A DNA stretch of 64,000 bases from Deminuibacter soli (GCF_003412455.1 NZ_QTJU01000003.1:460118-524117); one strand, 5' to 3'; shown: positions 54,411 to 63,906, numbered from the stretch's first letter. The notes: generated by a model not told the origin, from the letters alone. Made by a program: numbers and translations.

Positions 54411-54914
54411 TTACGCAGCCACCCCGCCGCCTGCCCCTGATTTCGAGCGCAGTTTAATTACCTGCAACGTGGTACCGATAAGGAACAGCAAAAAGCAGAT
54501 ACCCACCAGCTTCTGTACCAGCGGATCGTCCGGACCAGCAGCCAGCGGCGCACTTACCGGCAGGCGTGTAGTTGTTTCCGTAACGGCTGGAATAAAATGA
54601 AAAAAGAAGGTCATGGAATAACCGATAGCAGCCACATACTTAGAGGCGCGTCCCAGGTTTTGCCTGTCGCCTGCATAGGCAATAGCTATGACCACCAGTG
54701 TAATAATGCCCAGTATATGGGGTTTGCCGAATCCGCCGTGCTGGTAAATGCCAAACCCCGTTAAACAGGTAAGAATGGTAGTAACAATGTATGTTTTGCC
54801 TACCCCGTTTTTCCAGGTAATATTGCCGGTACGTGCCAGCGACACAATACCCGAGCCTACAGCTACCAGGCTGATAGCTGTATGAATAATACCCAATGTT
54901 GTTAATGCAGCCAT
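54411..54914 (-). CDS. Membrane protein, 167 aa
   Basis: From MAALTTLGIIHTAISLVAVG at 54914 (an upstream Met adds a polar, non-membrane stretch). Four to five helices (about residues 3-22, 37-55, 62-80, 92-112, 133-153). The pattern resembles small DUF2306/YhhN-like integral membrane proteins but without decisive motifs. Ends with a Gly/Ala-rich tail. Monocistronic, followed by a strong terminator. Confidence 0.68.
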   Translation of the reverse strand: MAALTTLGIIHTAISLVAVGSGIVSLARTGNITWKNGVGKTYIVTTILTCLTGFGIYQHGGFGKPHILGIITLVVIAIAYAGDRQNLGRASKYVAAIGYSMTFFFHFIPAVTETTTRLPVSAPLAAGPDDPLVQKLVGICFLLFLIGTTLQVIKLRSKSGAGGGVAA

Positions 54915-55125
54915 AGTTTTGCGTTTAAAAAGTGGTGAAATAGTGGTACTGCTAAAGTACTCATTCAACCCGCGCGCATGAAAGCGAAGAGTTGTACATT
55001 TTCGAAGAAACGGTGTATAAATAGGCCCGGTATCCCGCTTATCACAAAAGCAAGTTCCGGGTTCCGGAAAAGCGGCAGCAAAGCTTAATTTGCAGCTTTA
55101 ATTTTACCAGAAACAATCAATTGCT

Positions 55126-56316
55126 ATGCAAGCAACAACCAGTTTATCTGCGCCGGCGAAATACAGGATCGCCTCCATTGACCTGCTCAAAGGGCTGGTG
55201 ATGGTGATTATGGCGCTGGATCATGTACGCGACTACTTTCATGCTTCTGCCTACAGTTTTGACCCGGCAGATCCCAACCAAACCACATTATTCCTGTTTT
55301 TCACCCGGTGGATCACCCATTTCTGCGCGCCTGCCTTCAGTTTTCTCGCAGGTGTTTCGGCCTGTATTGCAGGCAGGAAAAAAACAAAAGCCCAACTCGC
55401 CTCTTTTTTAATAACACGCGGTCTCTGGCTCATTGTAATGGAGCTCACCATTATCGGTTTCGGCTGGTATTTTGATGTTACCTTCGGCAACCTGGGGCTG
55501 CTGGTTATCTGGTCGCTCGGTATCAGCATGATTGTATTAAGCGCCCTGATATACCTGCCCCGCACAGCCATACTCCTGTTCAGCTGCCTGCTGATTTTCG
55601 GGCATAACCTGCTCGACAATGTACATGCTGAAGGAAGCATACTGTGGGCCATCCTGCACGAACAGCAGCCTTTCCAGCTCACTGCACATACGCAGTTGCT
55701 GGTGGGCTACCCCATTATACCCTGGATTGCGGTAATGGCGCTCGGTTATTATACCGGCAGCTTTTACGAAGCATCCGTTGCACCGGAAAAACGCAAAAAG
55801 CTGTTCAACTATACCGGCAGCGCAGCACTGGTATTGTTTATCATTTTGCGGTGGACAAATGTGTACGGCGATGCACGTCCTTTTGAACACTTCGGCAGTA
55901 TTTCAAAAGATATTGTTTCTTTCCTCAACCCTTCCAAATACCCGCCCTCCCTGCACTACCTGCTGATGACACTGGGTGTTACCTTCCTGTTTCTCGCCAA
56001 CAGCGAAAAGCTGCGCGGCAAGGTGGTGGATTTTTTCAGCACATTCGGCAGGGTGCCTTTTTTTTATTACATACTGCACATTTACCTGATTCATATACTG
56101 GCTTCCCTGTTTGCAAAAATGCAGGGCTTCGGCTGGAATAAAATGGTGTTTAAAACCTGGATAACCATGGACCCCAATGTTAAAGGCTATGGCTTTGATT
56201 TGTGGGTGGTATACCTGATCTGGATTGTGATTATTGCAGCCCTGTACCCGCTCTGCCGCCGCTTTGACCAGTACAAACAGGCGCACAAGGAGAAAAAATG
56301 GCTGAGCTATCTGTAA
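55126..56316 (+). CDS. DUF1624/HGSNAT-like membrane acyltransferase
   Basis: 396 aa, about ten membrane helices. The opening RIASIDLLKGLVMVIMALDHVRDYFH contains the conserved Asp and catalytic-type His of the heparan-alpha-glucosaminide N-acetyltransferase family. FLAGVSACIAGRKK and LLVGYPIIPWIAVMALGYYTG are further landmarks. Probably transfers an acyl group across the inner membrane to a periplasmic sugar. Acceptor unknown. Monocistronic. Confidence 0.82.
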   Translation: MQATTSLSAPAKYRIASIDLLKGLVMVIMALDHVRDYFHASAYSFDPADPNQTTLFLFFTRWITHFCAPAFSFLAGVSACIAGRKKTKAQLASFLITRGLWLIVMELTIIGFGWYFDVTFGNLGLLVIWSLGISMIVLSALIYLPRTAILLFSCLLIFGHNLLDNVHAEGSILWAILHEQQPFQLTAHTQLLVGYPIIPWIAVMALGYYTGSFYEASVAPEKRKKLFNYTGSAALVLFIILRWTNVYGDARPFEHFGSISKDIVSFLNPSKYPPSLHYLLMTLGVTFLFLANSEKLRGKVVDFFSTFGRVPFFYYILHIYLIHILASLFAKMQGFGWNKMVFKTWITMDPNVKGYGFDLWVVYLIWIVIIAALYPLCRRFDQYKQAHKEKKWLSYL

Positions 56317-56346
56317 GGAGATGGTTTTATGGCTGGATGGATAAAC

Positions 56347-56376
56347 AAAAGAGCGCATCGCGCTCTTTTTGTTTTT
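56347..56376 (+). terminator. Rho-independent terminator
   Basis: AAAAGAGCGC / GCGCTCTTTT, 10-bp stem with ATC loop, followed by TTGTTTTT, 30 bp after the DUF1624 stop. Confidence 0.92.
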
Positions 56377-56565
56377 AACTGCATACCGGCTAAAATTTCA
56401 TGTTTCATGTTTAAAGTTTTCCTGTTGCGGCAGATCGCACACGATGCCGGCTGTTTTATGCACTATTGACTATTCATGATTCACGCACAACTCACAGTGT
56501 TTTCACGGTACCATTTCTGTTGGGGGAACCGTAATTTGTTACCCAATCCTTTTAAAAGATGCTTT

Positions 56566-58806
56566 ATGAAAACGAACTCCAACAAAGACGGACAACATTT
56601 CTCCAGCCTGTCCATCAAAGACCTCATCGATGCGCGCGCATTGTTCCATGTACACCTGATGAATAAACGCAATGTAATTGCCACGGCAGTGGGCCTTTAC
56701 AGGATCAGGAAATCAGATATCGATAACGGCGTTTACAAGCCAGATCCTTCTTTTCCCAGGAAAGAACGGCGACTGGACAACAGTGTTGTACTCGAGAATT
56801 TTTCCTGGCCCTGCGTAATGGTGTTTGTAAAAGAATGGGAGCCGGAAACAGCCCTTATTCACAACGGGGAAAACAACATCATTCCCCGAACCATTTACAT
56901 GCCCGATGGCAGGGTGGTGCCCATTTGCATTATCAAAGCGCCACGATCGCAGGTAACACAAAACACCATCGATGCTTCTTTACTCCGGTTTCCCAGGAAC
57001 CTTATCAGCGGCGGGTTCCCGCTGATTGTACACCAGCAGGGTGAAAAGCGCATTGCATCCGTTGGTTGTGTGGTAAGCGATGGCAACACCTATTATGCGC
57101 TCAGCAACAAACACGTGGTAGGCAAACCGGGCACACCTGTTTACTCCGTTTTTCGCGGCATTGAAAAAAGAATTGGTGTAAGCAGCGGCATTACCCTTGG
57201 CAAAAGCAGGTTTTCGGCCCTGTACCCGGGATGGATCAGCGAATCGATGCTTATTAACAACGATGTGGGTTTAATTGAAATTGACGACATCAATTCCTGG
57301 AAAACAGCAATCTATTCCATCGGTACACTCGGCGAGCTGGAAGATTTGAATACCAATAATTTTTCGCTTAGTCTCATCAACAGGAAGGTAAAAGCCTACG
57401 GTGCAGTTTCGGGCGGGATAAAGGGCGAAATTGTCGGGCTGTTTTACCGCTATCAATCTATCGGGGGCATTGAATATGTATCCGATTTTTTGTTAGGCGG
57501 CGAAAACGGGCAACCGCTGAATGTTCACCACGGCGACAGCGGCTCGGTGTTTGTAACCGAGGAAACAGACGCGGATACAAATACGGTATCCTGCAGGCCC
57601 CTGGCATTGTTATGGGGCATGCATGAATTTATTGAAGGTAAAGAGCGGGCTGCAAAACCCTATGTAATGGCCACTTCATTAAGCAATGCCTGCCGCGAAC
57701 TGGACATCAATATTGTTCGTGACTGGAACCTTGACCAGGACTATACCTGGGCGAAAGACGGGCATTTCAAAATCGGCAACCGCTCCTGCGAACTGGTAAC
57801 AGATACCAGGCTGCATAAACTGCTGGCTGCACACAAATACAATGTTGGTTATTCAGACCATGACCTGATTGACCAGACGAATATCGCCAAAGCGCAATCC
57901 ACCAGCTTTATTCCGCTGGCCGATGTACCGGATTTGTACTGGCGATACAAACGTTTTAAAACGGAGGGGAATAATCATTTCGCCGATATGGATGAAAGTG
58001 ATCCGCAGGTAATGGATGGCAAAGACCTGCTTACACTGTGCAAGAGCAAGTCATTTGTTGACATTGCGAAATGGGTTGCGTTTTATAAAGAGATGGATAT
58101 CGCAAGCCCGAAAACAAAGGTTGATTCAACAACAGGAGCGGAAGTTCTTGCCCCGCGCATGGGCTCCCTGCCCTTTCGTGTATGGCAGCTGTACACCCAA
58201 ATGGTACGCTCGCTGAAAAACGGCAATGTTGCGGAATACCTGGTAGCCGGCGGTACCATGACGCATTATGTGGGTGATGCATGTCAGCCGCTGCATGTGT
58301 CTTACCTGCATGCCGGTATCCCGGGCCAGGAAAGCAATGTGCATGGTGAATATGAAGACAAGATGATTGCATCGAACCGCGAAACATTGTTTACTGCAGT
58401 CAATGCACTGGATAACAAGGTAAAAGCAACCCAGTTGGTTACCGGCGGGCATGAGGCAGCAGCATTTGTTATTTCCCTGATGCGGAAGACATTTACCACG
58501 CTGCCCCCCATGGATATTATTGAAGCGTTTGGTAATGTATCGGGCAGAGGCAAGTATGCCGCAGTATGGAAGGTGCTGGGTAAGAAAACCATTAAAGTAA
58601 TTGCTTCGGGTGCCAATGCAATGGCTGTTTTATGGCAGAGCGCATGGGTAGAGGGAAACGGGAAGGCAATTCCTGCATCAAAATATGCAGCTATTACTAC
58701 GGACGAACTGCAGGCGATTTACGAAGATTACCGGTTTGTGCAATCGTTTAATATTACTGATGCCGGGTTTCAACACGCATTGGAAAACGACACGAGGACA
58801 TTATAG
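56566..58806 (+). CDS. Fusion: trypsin-like serine protease plus S1/P1-nuclease or phospholipase-C-like zinc domain
   Basis: 746 aa from MKTNSNKDGQHFSSLSIKDL at 56566; an upstream in-frame Met at 56476 would add 30 residues of no obvious domain. No signal peptide, so it appears cytoplasmic or delivered by another route. Residues ~150-375 match a chymotrypsin-type protease: His183 (YALSNKHVVG), Asp233 (INNDVGLIEI), Ser325 (HHGDSGSVF). Residues ~465-740 resemble zinc-dependent S1/P1 nucleases and phospholipases C: HFADMDESD (471-479), THYVGDACQPLH (566-577) and NVHGEYEDK (592-599) supply the expected His/Asp/Glu ligands. The N-terminal ~150 residues are unassigned. Stand-alone gene between unrelated genes. 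Domain assignment moderate to good, function unknown. Confidence 0.78.
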   Translation: MKTNSNKDGQHFSSLSIKDLIDARALFHVHLMNKRNVIATAVGLYRIRKSDIDNGVYKPDPSFPRKERRLDNSVVLENFSWPCVMVFVKEWEPETALIHNGENNIIPRTIYMPDGRVVPICIIKAPRSQVTQNTIDASLLRFPRNLISGGFPLIVHQQGEKRIASVGCVVSDGNTYYALSNKHVVGKPGTPVYSVFRGIEKRIGVSSGITLGKSRFSALYPGWISESMLINNDVGLIEIDDINSWKTAIYSIGTLGELEDLNTNNFSLSLINRKVKAYGAVSGGIKGEIVGLFYRYQSIGGIEYVSDFLLGGENGQPLNVHHGDSGSVFVTEETDADTNTVSCRPLALLWGMHEFIEGKERAAKPYVMATSLSNACRELDINIVRDWNLDQDYTWAKDGHFKIGNRSCELVTDTRLHKLLAAHKYNVGYSDHDLIDQTNIAKAQSTSFIPLADVPDLYWRYKRFKTEGNNHFADMDESDPQVMDGKDLLTLCKSKSFVDIAKWVAFYKEMDIASPKTKVDSTTGAEVLAPRMGSLPFRVWQLYTQMVRSLKNGNVAEYLVAGGTMTHYVGDACQPLHVSYLHAGIPGQESNVHGEYEDKMIASNRETLFTAVNALDNKVKATQLVTGGHEAAAFVISLMRKTFTTLPPMDIIEAFGNVSGRGKYAAVWKVLGKKTIKVIASGANAMAVLWQSAWVEGNGKAIPASKYAAITTDELQAIYEDYRFVQSFNITDAGFQHALENDTRTL

Positions 58807-58863
58807 CCGGGGAGAAATTTTAACCATTCCGGGAAGCTGCCGGAGTGGTTAATTTCTTCCCGC

Positions 58864-59439
58864 TCAGCCACGTAGCCCAGTCAATACATCAGCCGTATTC
58901 AACACGGTAGCAAATTCGCCGTGCAGGCTGGCCAGTGCAGTGGAATGGATGGTCGCTGCGCTGAAATGTTCACCTGCGGGCGCAGTTTTATCAAATGTTG
59001 CAGTGGCATCTGCCACAACATAGGTATCGAACCCGAAATTACCGGCCATTCGCGCGGTGGTTGATACACAATGATCCGTGGTAAGACCGGTTAATACCAA
59101 TTGCGTAATGCCGGCATTGTCCAGCTGCTCTTTTAAATCAGTTCCAATAAATGCGCTGTTCACCTGCTTTTTAATAACAGGTTCACCAGGCAAGGGCAGC
59201 ACTTCTGTTTTAAAAGCATTGCCTGCATTGGTTGTTGCCAGCAATGATGCCGGGTTAGTGGAACAATGCTGCACATGAAACACGGGCCATCCTTTTTGCC
59301 GCCACAATTGCAGCAATGCACCTGCGTTGTTTTCGGCCCCGGGGTTGTTGCGTTCTTTGCCCCAGTAGTCCACCTGGTCAAAGCCGGTTTGAAAATCAAT
59401 TAAGATAAGTGCAGGTGGTGGAGATGAAAGCAGTGCCAT
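58864..59439 (-). CDS. Isochorismatase-family cysteine hydrolase
   Basis: 191 aa from MALLSSPPPALILIDFQTGF at 59439 (the upstream extension is not domain-like). Catalytic triad Asp15 (LIDFQTGF), Lys91 (VIKKQVNSAF) and Cys124 (TTDHCVSTTARMA). Nicotinamidase/ureidoacrylate-amidohydrolase superfamily; the exact substrate is not decided by sequence. Monocistronic. The intergenic region 59440-59784 contains a heptamer array and an inverted repeat. Confidence 0.9.
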   Translation of the reverse strand: MALLSSPPPALILIDFQTGFDQVDYWGKERNNPGAENNAGALLQLWRQKGWPVFHVQHCSTNPASLLATTNAGNAFKTEVLPLPGEPVIKKQVNSAFIGTDLKEQLDNAGITQLVLTGLTTDHCVSTTARMAGNFGFDTYVVADATATFDKTAPAGEHFSAATIHSTALASLHGEFATVLNTADVLTGLRG

Positions 59440-59620
59440 GATGATTGGTTTGTAGTACTGCAAAGCTACACAACCGCGCGAAACGGGCATTGTAAAATAA
59501 TGCCCATCTGTACAGCCTGTCACAAAGCATACCTGCCCGGTTTACCTCCGCAATGTGCGGCAGCCAAACATACGGCCAGCAGTTTTGCCTGCATGGGCCT
59601 AAATACGCGCTGTCCGCAAA

Positions 59621-59665
59621 ACCCAACTTTAAACTTCAAACATTAAACCTGAAACCATCATACAA
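59621..59665. repeat. GTTTRAN heptamer array
   Basis: Minus-strand reading is GTTTCAG, GTTTAAT, GTTTGAA, GTTTAAA, GTTGGG in strict 7-nt steps. Confidence 0.7.
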
Positions 59666-59735
59666 CACTAAAGGCAATACATCAAGCGCACACTGCAATT
59701 GGTCAAACAAATATGGCTGCAGCGCCGGGATTTGC

Positions 59736-59753
59736 TTGCTTTGGTTAAAGCAA
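59736..59753. promoter_or_regulatory. Inverted repeat TTGCTTT-GGTT-AAAGCAA upstream of the secreted-protein gene
   Basis: A perfect 7-bp dyad 31 bp ahead of the ATG at 59785. Possible operator; no regulator is assigned. Confidence 0.35.
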
Positions 59754-59784
59754 TGCATTTATTGTTTAACCTAAATAAGCATGT

Positions 59785-60264
59785 ATGAAATACTCTTATT
59801 CCCTGCGGCCATGGGCCGTTTCCTTGCTGGGCCTGTTGCTGGCATTCACCGTATTATGCAGCAGGGCTTTTGCCGGAACAGACAGTTACCGCATTTACCT
59901 CAACAGCAAATTGCTCACGCAGCAATATGCAGGACAGCCCTTCAGCATCAGCAACCTGCAGCTGGGCGATGCGGGCAATGATGCCATGCTGGTGGTGTTT
60001 TACAACCATTGCGGCGAAATAGGAAAAGCCAGGAAAATTTCATTGAAAGATGAGCAGGGCAATGTATTAAAGGAATGGACTTTTGCCGATGCTGCCGGTA
60101 AAGATGCAGGCATGTCCATCCCGGTAAAAGAACTGCTGGCCCTGCAAAAGAAAACCCCTCACCTGTCGTTGTTTTATGCTGCAAGCCAATTGCCTTCCGG
60201 CCGTATGCTGATGGGTGTAACGCCTGCAAAAACAACCGCCTGGCAGCCTGCAAAGGCAGGATAA
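59785..60264 (+). CDS. Secreted protein of unknown function, 159 aa
   Basis: Signal peptide up to about residue 30 (LLLAFTVLCSRAFAG), then a compact beta-rich domain (YRIYLNSKLLTQQYAGQPFSISNLQLGDAGNDAMLVVFYNHCGEIGKARKISL). A single Cys, no enzyme motif. It directly precedes a LytS/LytTR operon and may be its target or part of its signal, which is inference. A terminator-like hairpin follows. Confidence 0.68.
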   Translation: MKYSYSLRPWAVSLLGLLLAFTVLCSRAFAGTDSYRIYLNSKLLTQQYAGQPFSISNLQLGDAGNDAMLVVFYNHCGEIGKARKISLKDEQGNVLKEWTFADAAGKDAGMSIPVKELLALQKKTPHLSLFYAASQLPSGRMLMGVTPAKTTAWQPAKAG

Positions 60265-60289
60265 CGGCGCAGAGAGCAGTTTCCGCACA

Positions 60290-60345
60290 AAGCCGTCAGC
60301 CGGCCGGTGATACCGCTTACCGGTAGCATGGGCAGCTGACGGCTT
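60290..60345 (+). terminator. Terminator-like hairpin
   Basis: AAGCCGTCAGC (60290-60300) pairs perfectly with GCTGACGGCTT (60335-60345). An inner CCGGT/ACCGG pairs within the loop, and ATTTT follows. Confidence 0.6.
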
Positions 60346-60369
60346 ATTTTCATTAATTTTAACAGAACA

Positions 60370-61416
60370 ATGCAATACATCGCTGCCATACAACGCTACA
60401 GGCTGCATCACCTGCTGGCATGGATCATCCTGCTGGGCTTATGGTATTTTTTCCGTTACGAAGATTATTCAACACCACAGCTGGCATTCAGGATCACGCT
60501 GCTGAAAGTGGCAGACCTGGCATTGATGGTGTACATGACCAACTACCTGCTTATTCCGTATTTGCTGTACAAAAAACAGTATGTGTTATTCGGCGTGGTG
60601 TTCCTGCTGTTGGTATGCAGTTGCAGCTACCTTAAAATGTGGCTTGAAGCAAGGCTGATGCACAATGCCGATGCTTTTGGGTTGCTCACGCATGTTAAAA
60701 GCCGGTTGTACGATAATGTAATACCACATCTTTTACTTGTAAGCACCGGCGCAGCTTTCAAGCTGGTACTGGATTACGCGCATGCGCAGCAACGCATCGG
60801 GCAAATGGTGAGGGAGCATGCAGCGGCAGAACTCAACTTCCTAAAATCCCAGATTAACCCGCACTTTGTATTCAACTCGCTGAATGCCGTTTACTTTTTA
60901 ATAGACAGGCAAAATGCAGCTGCACGCGATGCACTGCACAAATTCTCCGGCATGCTGCGTTACCAGCTGTATGAATGCAACGGGCAGCAGATTCCTGTAG
61001 AAAAAGAAATCGCGTACCTGAAAGATTATATTGACATGCAACGCCTGCGGCACGATGCACATTGCCATATCAGCTTTACCTGCGCACCTGCGGTAAATGG
61101 CTTTACCATTGCACCGCTGCTGCTGATTCCCTTTGTAGAGAATGCTTTTAAACACCTCTCGCACAACAATGAGCTGAACGAGGTGGTGATTGATGTACAA
61201 CAGGCAAACGGCAACCTGCAGTTTTCAGTAGCCAATACCACCGAAGCCGCACCTGGCAATGCACAAACTGCAGGCGGCATTGGCCTGAAAAATGTGCGCA
61301 GAAGGCTGGAATTATTGTATCCCGGCAAACATGCCTTACACATACAACATGCCGCAAACCGTTTTACCATATTGCTTTCACTGCATATGGAACAAGTTAA
61401 ACACAACCTGCCATGA
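60370..61416 (+). CDS. LytS/YehU-type sensor histidine kinase
   Basis: 348 aa. Four membrane helices (about 13-30, 48-65, 71-88, 118-134), then a short helical linker. His_kinase domain with phospho-acceptor His165 in LKSQINPHFVFNSLNA, ATPase LLLIPFVENAFKHLSHNN and GGIGLKNVRRRLELL. The response regulator ATG overlaps its TGA (ATGA), so the pair is translationally coupled. Confidence 0.92.
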   Translation: MQYIAAIQRYRLHHLLAWIILLGLWYFFRYEDYSTPQLAFRITLLKVADLALMVYMTNYLLIPYLLYKKQYVLFGVVFLLLVCSCSYLKMWLEARLMHNADAFGLLTHVKSRLYDNVIPHLLLVSTGAAFKLVLDYAHAQQRIGQMVREHAAAELNFLKSQINPHFVFNSLNAVYFLIDRQNAAARDALHKFSGMLRYQLYECNGQQIPVEKEIAYLKDYIDMQRLRHDAHCHISFTCAPAVNGFTIAPLLLIPFVENAFKHLSHNNELNEVVIDVQQANGNLQFSVANTTEAAPGNAQTAGGIGLKNVRRRLELLYPGKHALHIQHAANRFTILLSLHMEQVKHNLP

Positions 61417-62132
61417 TCATCCATTGTGTTATTATTGACGATGAACCACTGGCGCGCAAGGGCCTGCGTGAATACATTGCAGACATTGATTTTCTTCACC
61501 TGTCAGCCGAGTACGACAGCCCCTTAAAATTACAGCAGCAGCCAGAGGCGGAACAGCCGCAACTGCTGTTTTTGGATATACAGATGCCCAAAATAACCGG
61601 CACAGATTTTCTCAGAACACTGCAGCAACCACCGCCTGTAATTATCACCACAGCCTACCCGCAATATGCACTGGAAGGTTTTGAACTGAACGTACTTGAC
61701 TACCTGGTAAAACCCATTTCATTCAGCCGTTTTGTAAAAGCGGCGATGAAGGCAAAAGAATATTACACCAACCGCCTGGCAACAACCCCTGCAGCTGAAG
61801 AACAGGGCGATCATTTGTTTATTAAGGCAGATAACCGGATCGTAAAAATACGCTACGCAGATATCCTGTTTATAGAAGCCCTGCAGAACTATGTGTGCAT
61901 TTATACCGGCGATCAAAAGCATATCACCTATCTCACCTTTAAAAGTATGGAAGAAAACCTGCCGGCAGATCGTTTTCTTAAAGTGCACAAATCTTTCCTG
62001 GTAAACCTTGGCAGGATTGATCATATTGAAAACAACGAACTGCACCTGGGCCGGCACACCATTCCTATCAGCCGCACCAACCGGGAAGAAATACTGCAGA
62101 AAATACTCGGCGGCAAGTACCTGAAACGCTGA
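61413..62132 (+). CDS. LytTR-family response regulator
   Basis: 239 aa. Receiver domain with acidic pocket IDDEP, phospho-acceptor Asp55 (LLFLDIQMPK) and Lys in LVKPISFSRF. LytTR DNA-binding domain at ~135-239 (ILFIEALQNYVCIYTGDQKHITYLTFKSMEENLPADRFLKVHKSFLVNLGRIDHIENN). Cognate partner of the overlapping kinase. Confidence 0.93.
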   Translation: MIIHCVIIDDEPLARKGLREYIADIDFLHLSAEYDSPLKLQQQPEAEQPQLLFLDIQMPKITGTDFLRTLQQPPPVIITTAYPQYALEGFELNVLDYLVKPISFSRFVKAAMKAKEYYTNRLATTPAAEEQGDHLFIKADNRIVKIRYADILFIEALQNYVCIYTGDQKHITYLTFKSMEENLPADRFLKVHKSFLVNLGRIDHIENNELHLGRHTIPISRTNREEILQKILGGKYLKR

Positions 62133-62221
62133 TTGCGTGTGCACAAAATTGACGAAATACCGTTAATACAGGGGCGGCAGTATACATATTTTGCCGTACT
62201 TTGAGCTTATTCCCCGTGTGT

Positions 62222-63835
62222 ATGCCAGCAAAAAAAACAAACCAGCTTCCCAAAGCCTTGCCCATAAAGGAACAAGCCATTTTACTGCAACTCAGTTGCC
62301 GGGTTGCTGCAGTACGCAGCAGGGAACAGTTTGCAGCAATGCTGCAGGATAGCACACACCTGCTGTTGAACGAAAAATACCACCTGCTCTGCCTGATGCA
62401 CGATACAGCAATACCTGCGTTGTTTGTGTGCGGCAACGATGCCAACCTGTTGCACCACCCCGATATGATTGAGCTGATGCAGGGCCGCCAGGCAGCTGAT
62501 GCCATATGGCAGATGGTTGTTAAAAAGAAGGAACCCGCCACCTGCAGCATTGCAGCGCTAAGAAAAAAATTCCCGGAAGTTGCCTGGCTCAGTGCATTAC
62601 AGGAAACAGGCGCACGGGAAATAATGACCATCCCGTTTTCGAATAGTGACAGCATTACCGGTTTCTTTTGCTTTTATGCCATGCGTACCGGCCTGTTTTC
62701 TGATGACAAATGCAGCCTGATGCAATGGCTTACTGCTGTTATGGGCAATGCCATGGTGAATGTGCTGACGCATGAACGGATGGAGCAGCAGTTAAAAAAG
62801 ATCAGCCGCTATAAACAACAAATTGAAAACGAACACTCGTACCTGCTGGAGGAAAACAGCCGTGCCACGGCCTTTTCAGAAGTTATCGGCACCGGTGAAG
62901 CCATGAAGCAGGTATTCCGCATGGTATCGCAGGTAGCAGGTTCGGGCAGCACGGTTTTGCTGCAGGGCGAATCAGGTACCGGTAAAGAACTGATTGCAAG
63001 GGCCATTCACCGCTCGTCAGACCGCCAGCACAAACTGATGATTAAACTGAACTGTGCGGCACTGCCGCCTTCGCTGATTGAAAGCGAATTATTCGGTCAT
63101 GAGAAAGGCAGCTTTACCGGCGCTCTGGAAAAGCGCACCGGCAAGTTTGAGCTTGCCAATAACAGTACCTTGTTTCTTGATGAAATAGGTGAACTGCCAC
63201 TGGAGTTACAGGCTAAATTACTGCGCGTATTACAGGAAAAGGAATTTGAACGCGTGGGCGGCACACAAACCATTAAAGTAAATGTCCGCATCATTGCTGC
63301 CACTAACCGCAACCTGCAAAAAGAGGTGGAGGCAGGCCGTTTCAGACCGGATTTGTTTTATCGTTTAAATGTGTTCCCCATTGTATTGCCTCCTTTGCGT
63401 GATCGTAAAGAAGACATCCCGGAACTGGTGCAGCACTTTATGGAACGTTTTGCCAAAAACGCAGGCAAACCTATCAGGAAGATATCCGCACAGGCATTGC
63501 AGCACCTGCGTACCTATTCCTTCCCGGGAAATGTGCGCGAACTGGAACACCTGATAGAACGCAGTGTGCTGCTAAGCAGCGGAACCGTACTCAGCAACAT
63601 TGACCTGCCCGCTTCTGCCATACGGCCTGCCGCTGCTGAAGACAAAGACAACTTCACCATCAAAACGCTGGATGAAATGCAGCGCAGCTATATTCTGAAA
63701 GTGGTAAAAAAATGCAATGGCAGAATATCAGGCATACACGGCGCAGCCACCAGGCTGGGACTGCCACACAGCACCCTGATGTCGAAGATGAAAAAACTGA
63801 AGATTACCAAAGAGCATTTTGTAGAAGGTAAGTGA
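62222..63835 (+). CDS. Sigma-54-dependent Fis-family transcriptional activator (NtrC-type) with GAF-like sensor
   Basis: 537 aa from the ATG at 62222. The N-terminal ~200 residues are a GAF-like sensor domain. The AAA+ core has Walker A GESGTGKE (~249-256), the sigma-54 loop as GSFTGA rather than GAFTGA (~296-301), Walker B LFLDEIGELPLELQ and the R-finger region VRIIAATNRNL. The C-terminal Fis-type helix-turn-helix is IHGAATRLGLPHSTLMSKMKKLKI. There is no receiver domain. It follows the LytTR regulator on the same strand by 89 bp, so a regulatory link is plausible. Confidence 0.92.
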   Translation: MPAKKTNQLPKALPIKEQAILLQLSCRVAAVRSREQFAAMLQDSTHLLLNEKYHLLCLMHDTAIPALFVCGNDANLLHHPDMIELMQGRQAADAIWQMVVKKKEPATCSIAALRKKFPEVAWLSALQETGAREIMTIPFSNSDSITGFFCFYAMRTGLFSDDKCSLMQWLTAVMGNAMVNVLTHERMEQQLKKISRYKQQIENEHSYLLEENSRATAFSEVIGTGEAMKQVFRMVSQVAGSGSTVLLQGESGTGKELIARAIHRSSDRQHKLMIKLNCAALPPSLIESELFGHEKGSFTGALEKRTGKFELANNSTLFLDEIGELPLELQAKLLRVLQEKEFERVGGTQTIKVNVRIIAATNRNLQKEVEAGRFRPDLFYRLNVFPIVLPPLRDRKEDIPELVQHFMERFAKNAGKPIRKISAQALQHLRTYSFPGNVRELEHLIERSVLLSSGTVLSNIDLPASAIRPAAAEDKDNFTIKTLDEMQRSYILKVVKKCNGRISGIHGAATRLGLPHSTLMSKMKKLKITKEHFVEGK

Positions 63836-63885
63836 ATAGTGAATAGGCAATCACTGTTGTCCGGTAAAGTTTTAAAATAAGGCAC

Positions 63886-63906
63886 AAAAAAAGGGGCCGA
63901 AGCCCC
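63886..63906 (-). terminator. Hairpin with A-run, functional on the minus strand
   Basis: GGGGC / GCCCC with CGAA loop preceded by seven A residues (TTTTTTT on the minus strand). Common near ends of insertion sequences, where it shields the element from outside transcription. Confidence 0.55.

Noticed and set aside
56333..56470. Small ORF after the DUF1624 gene with a GGAG upstream
   Set aside because: It runs straight through a strong terminator hairpin, so it would rarely be transcribed, and the peptide has no features.
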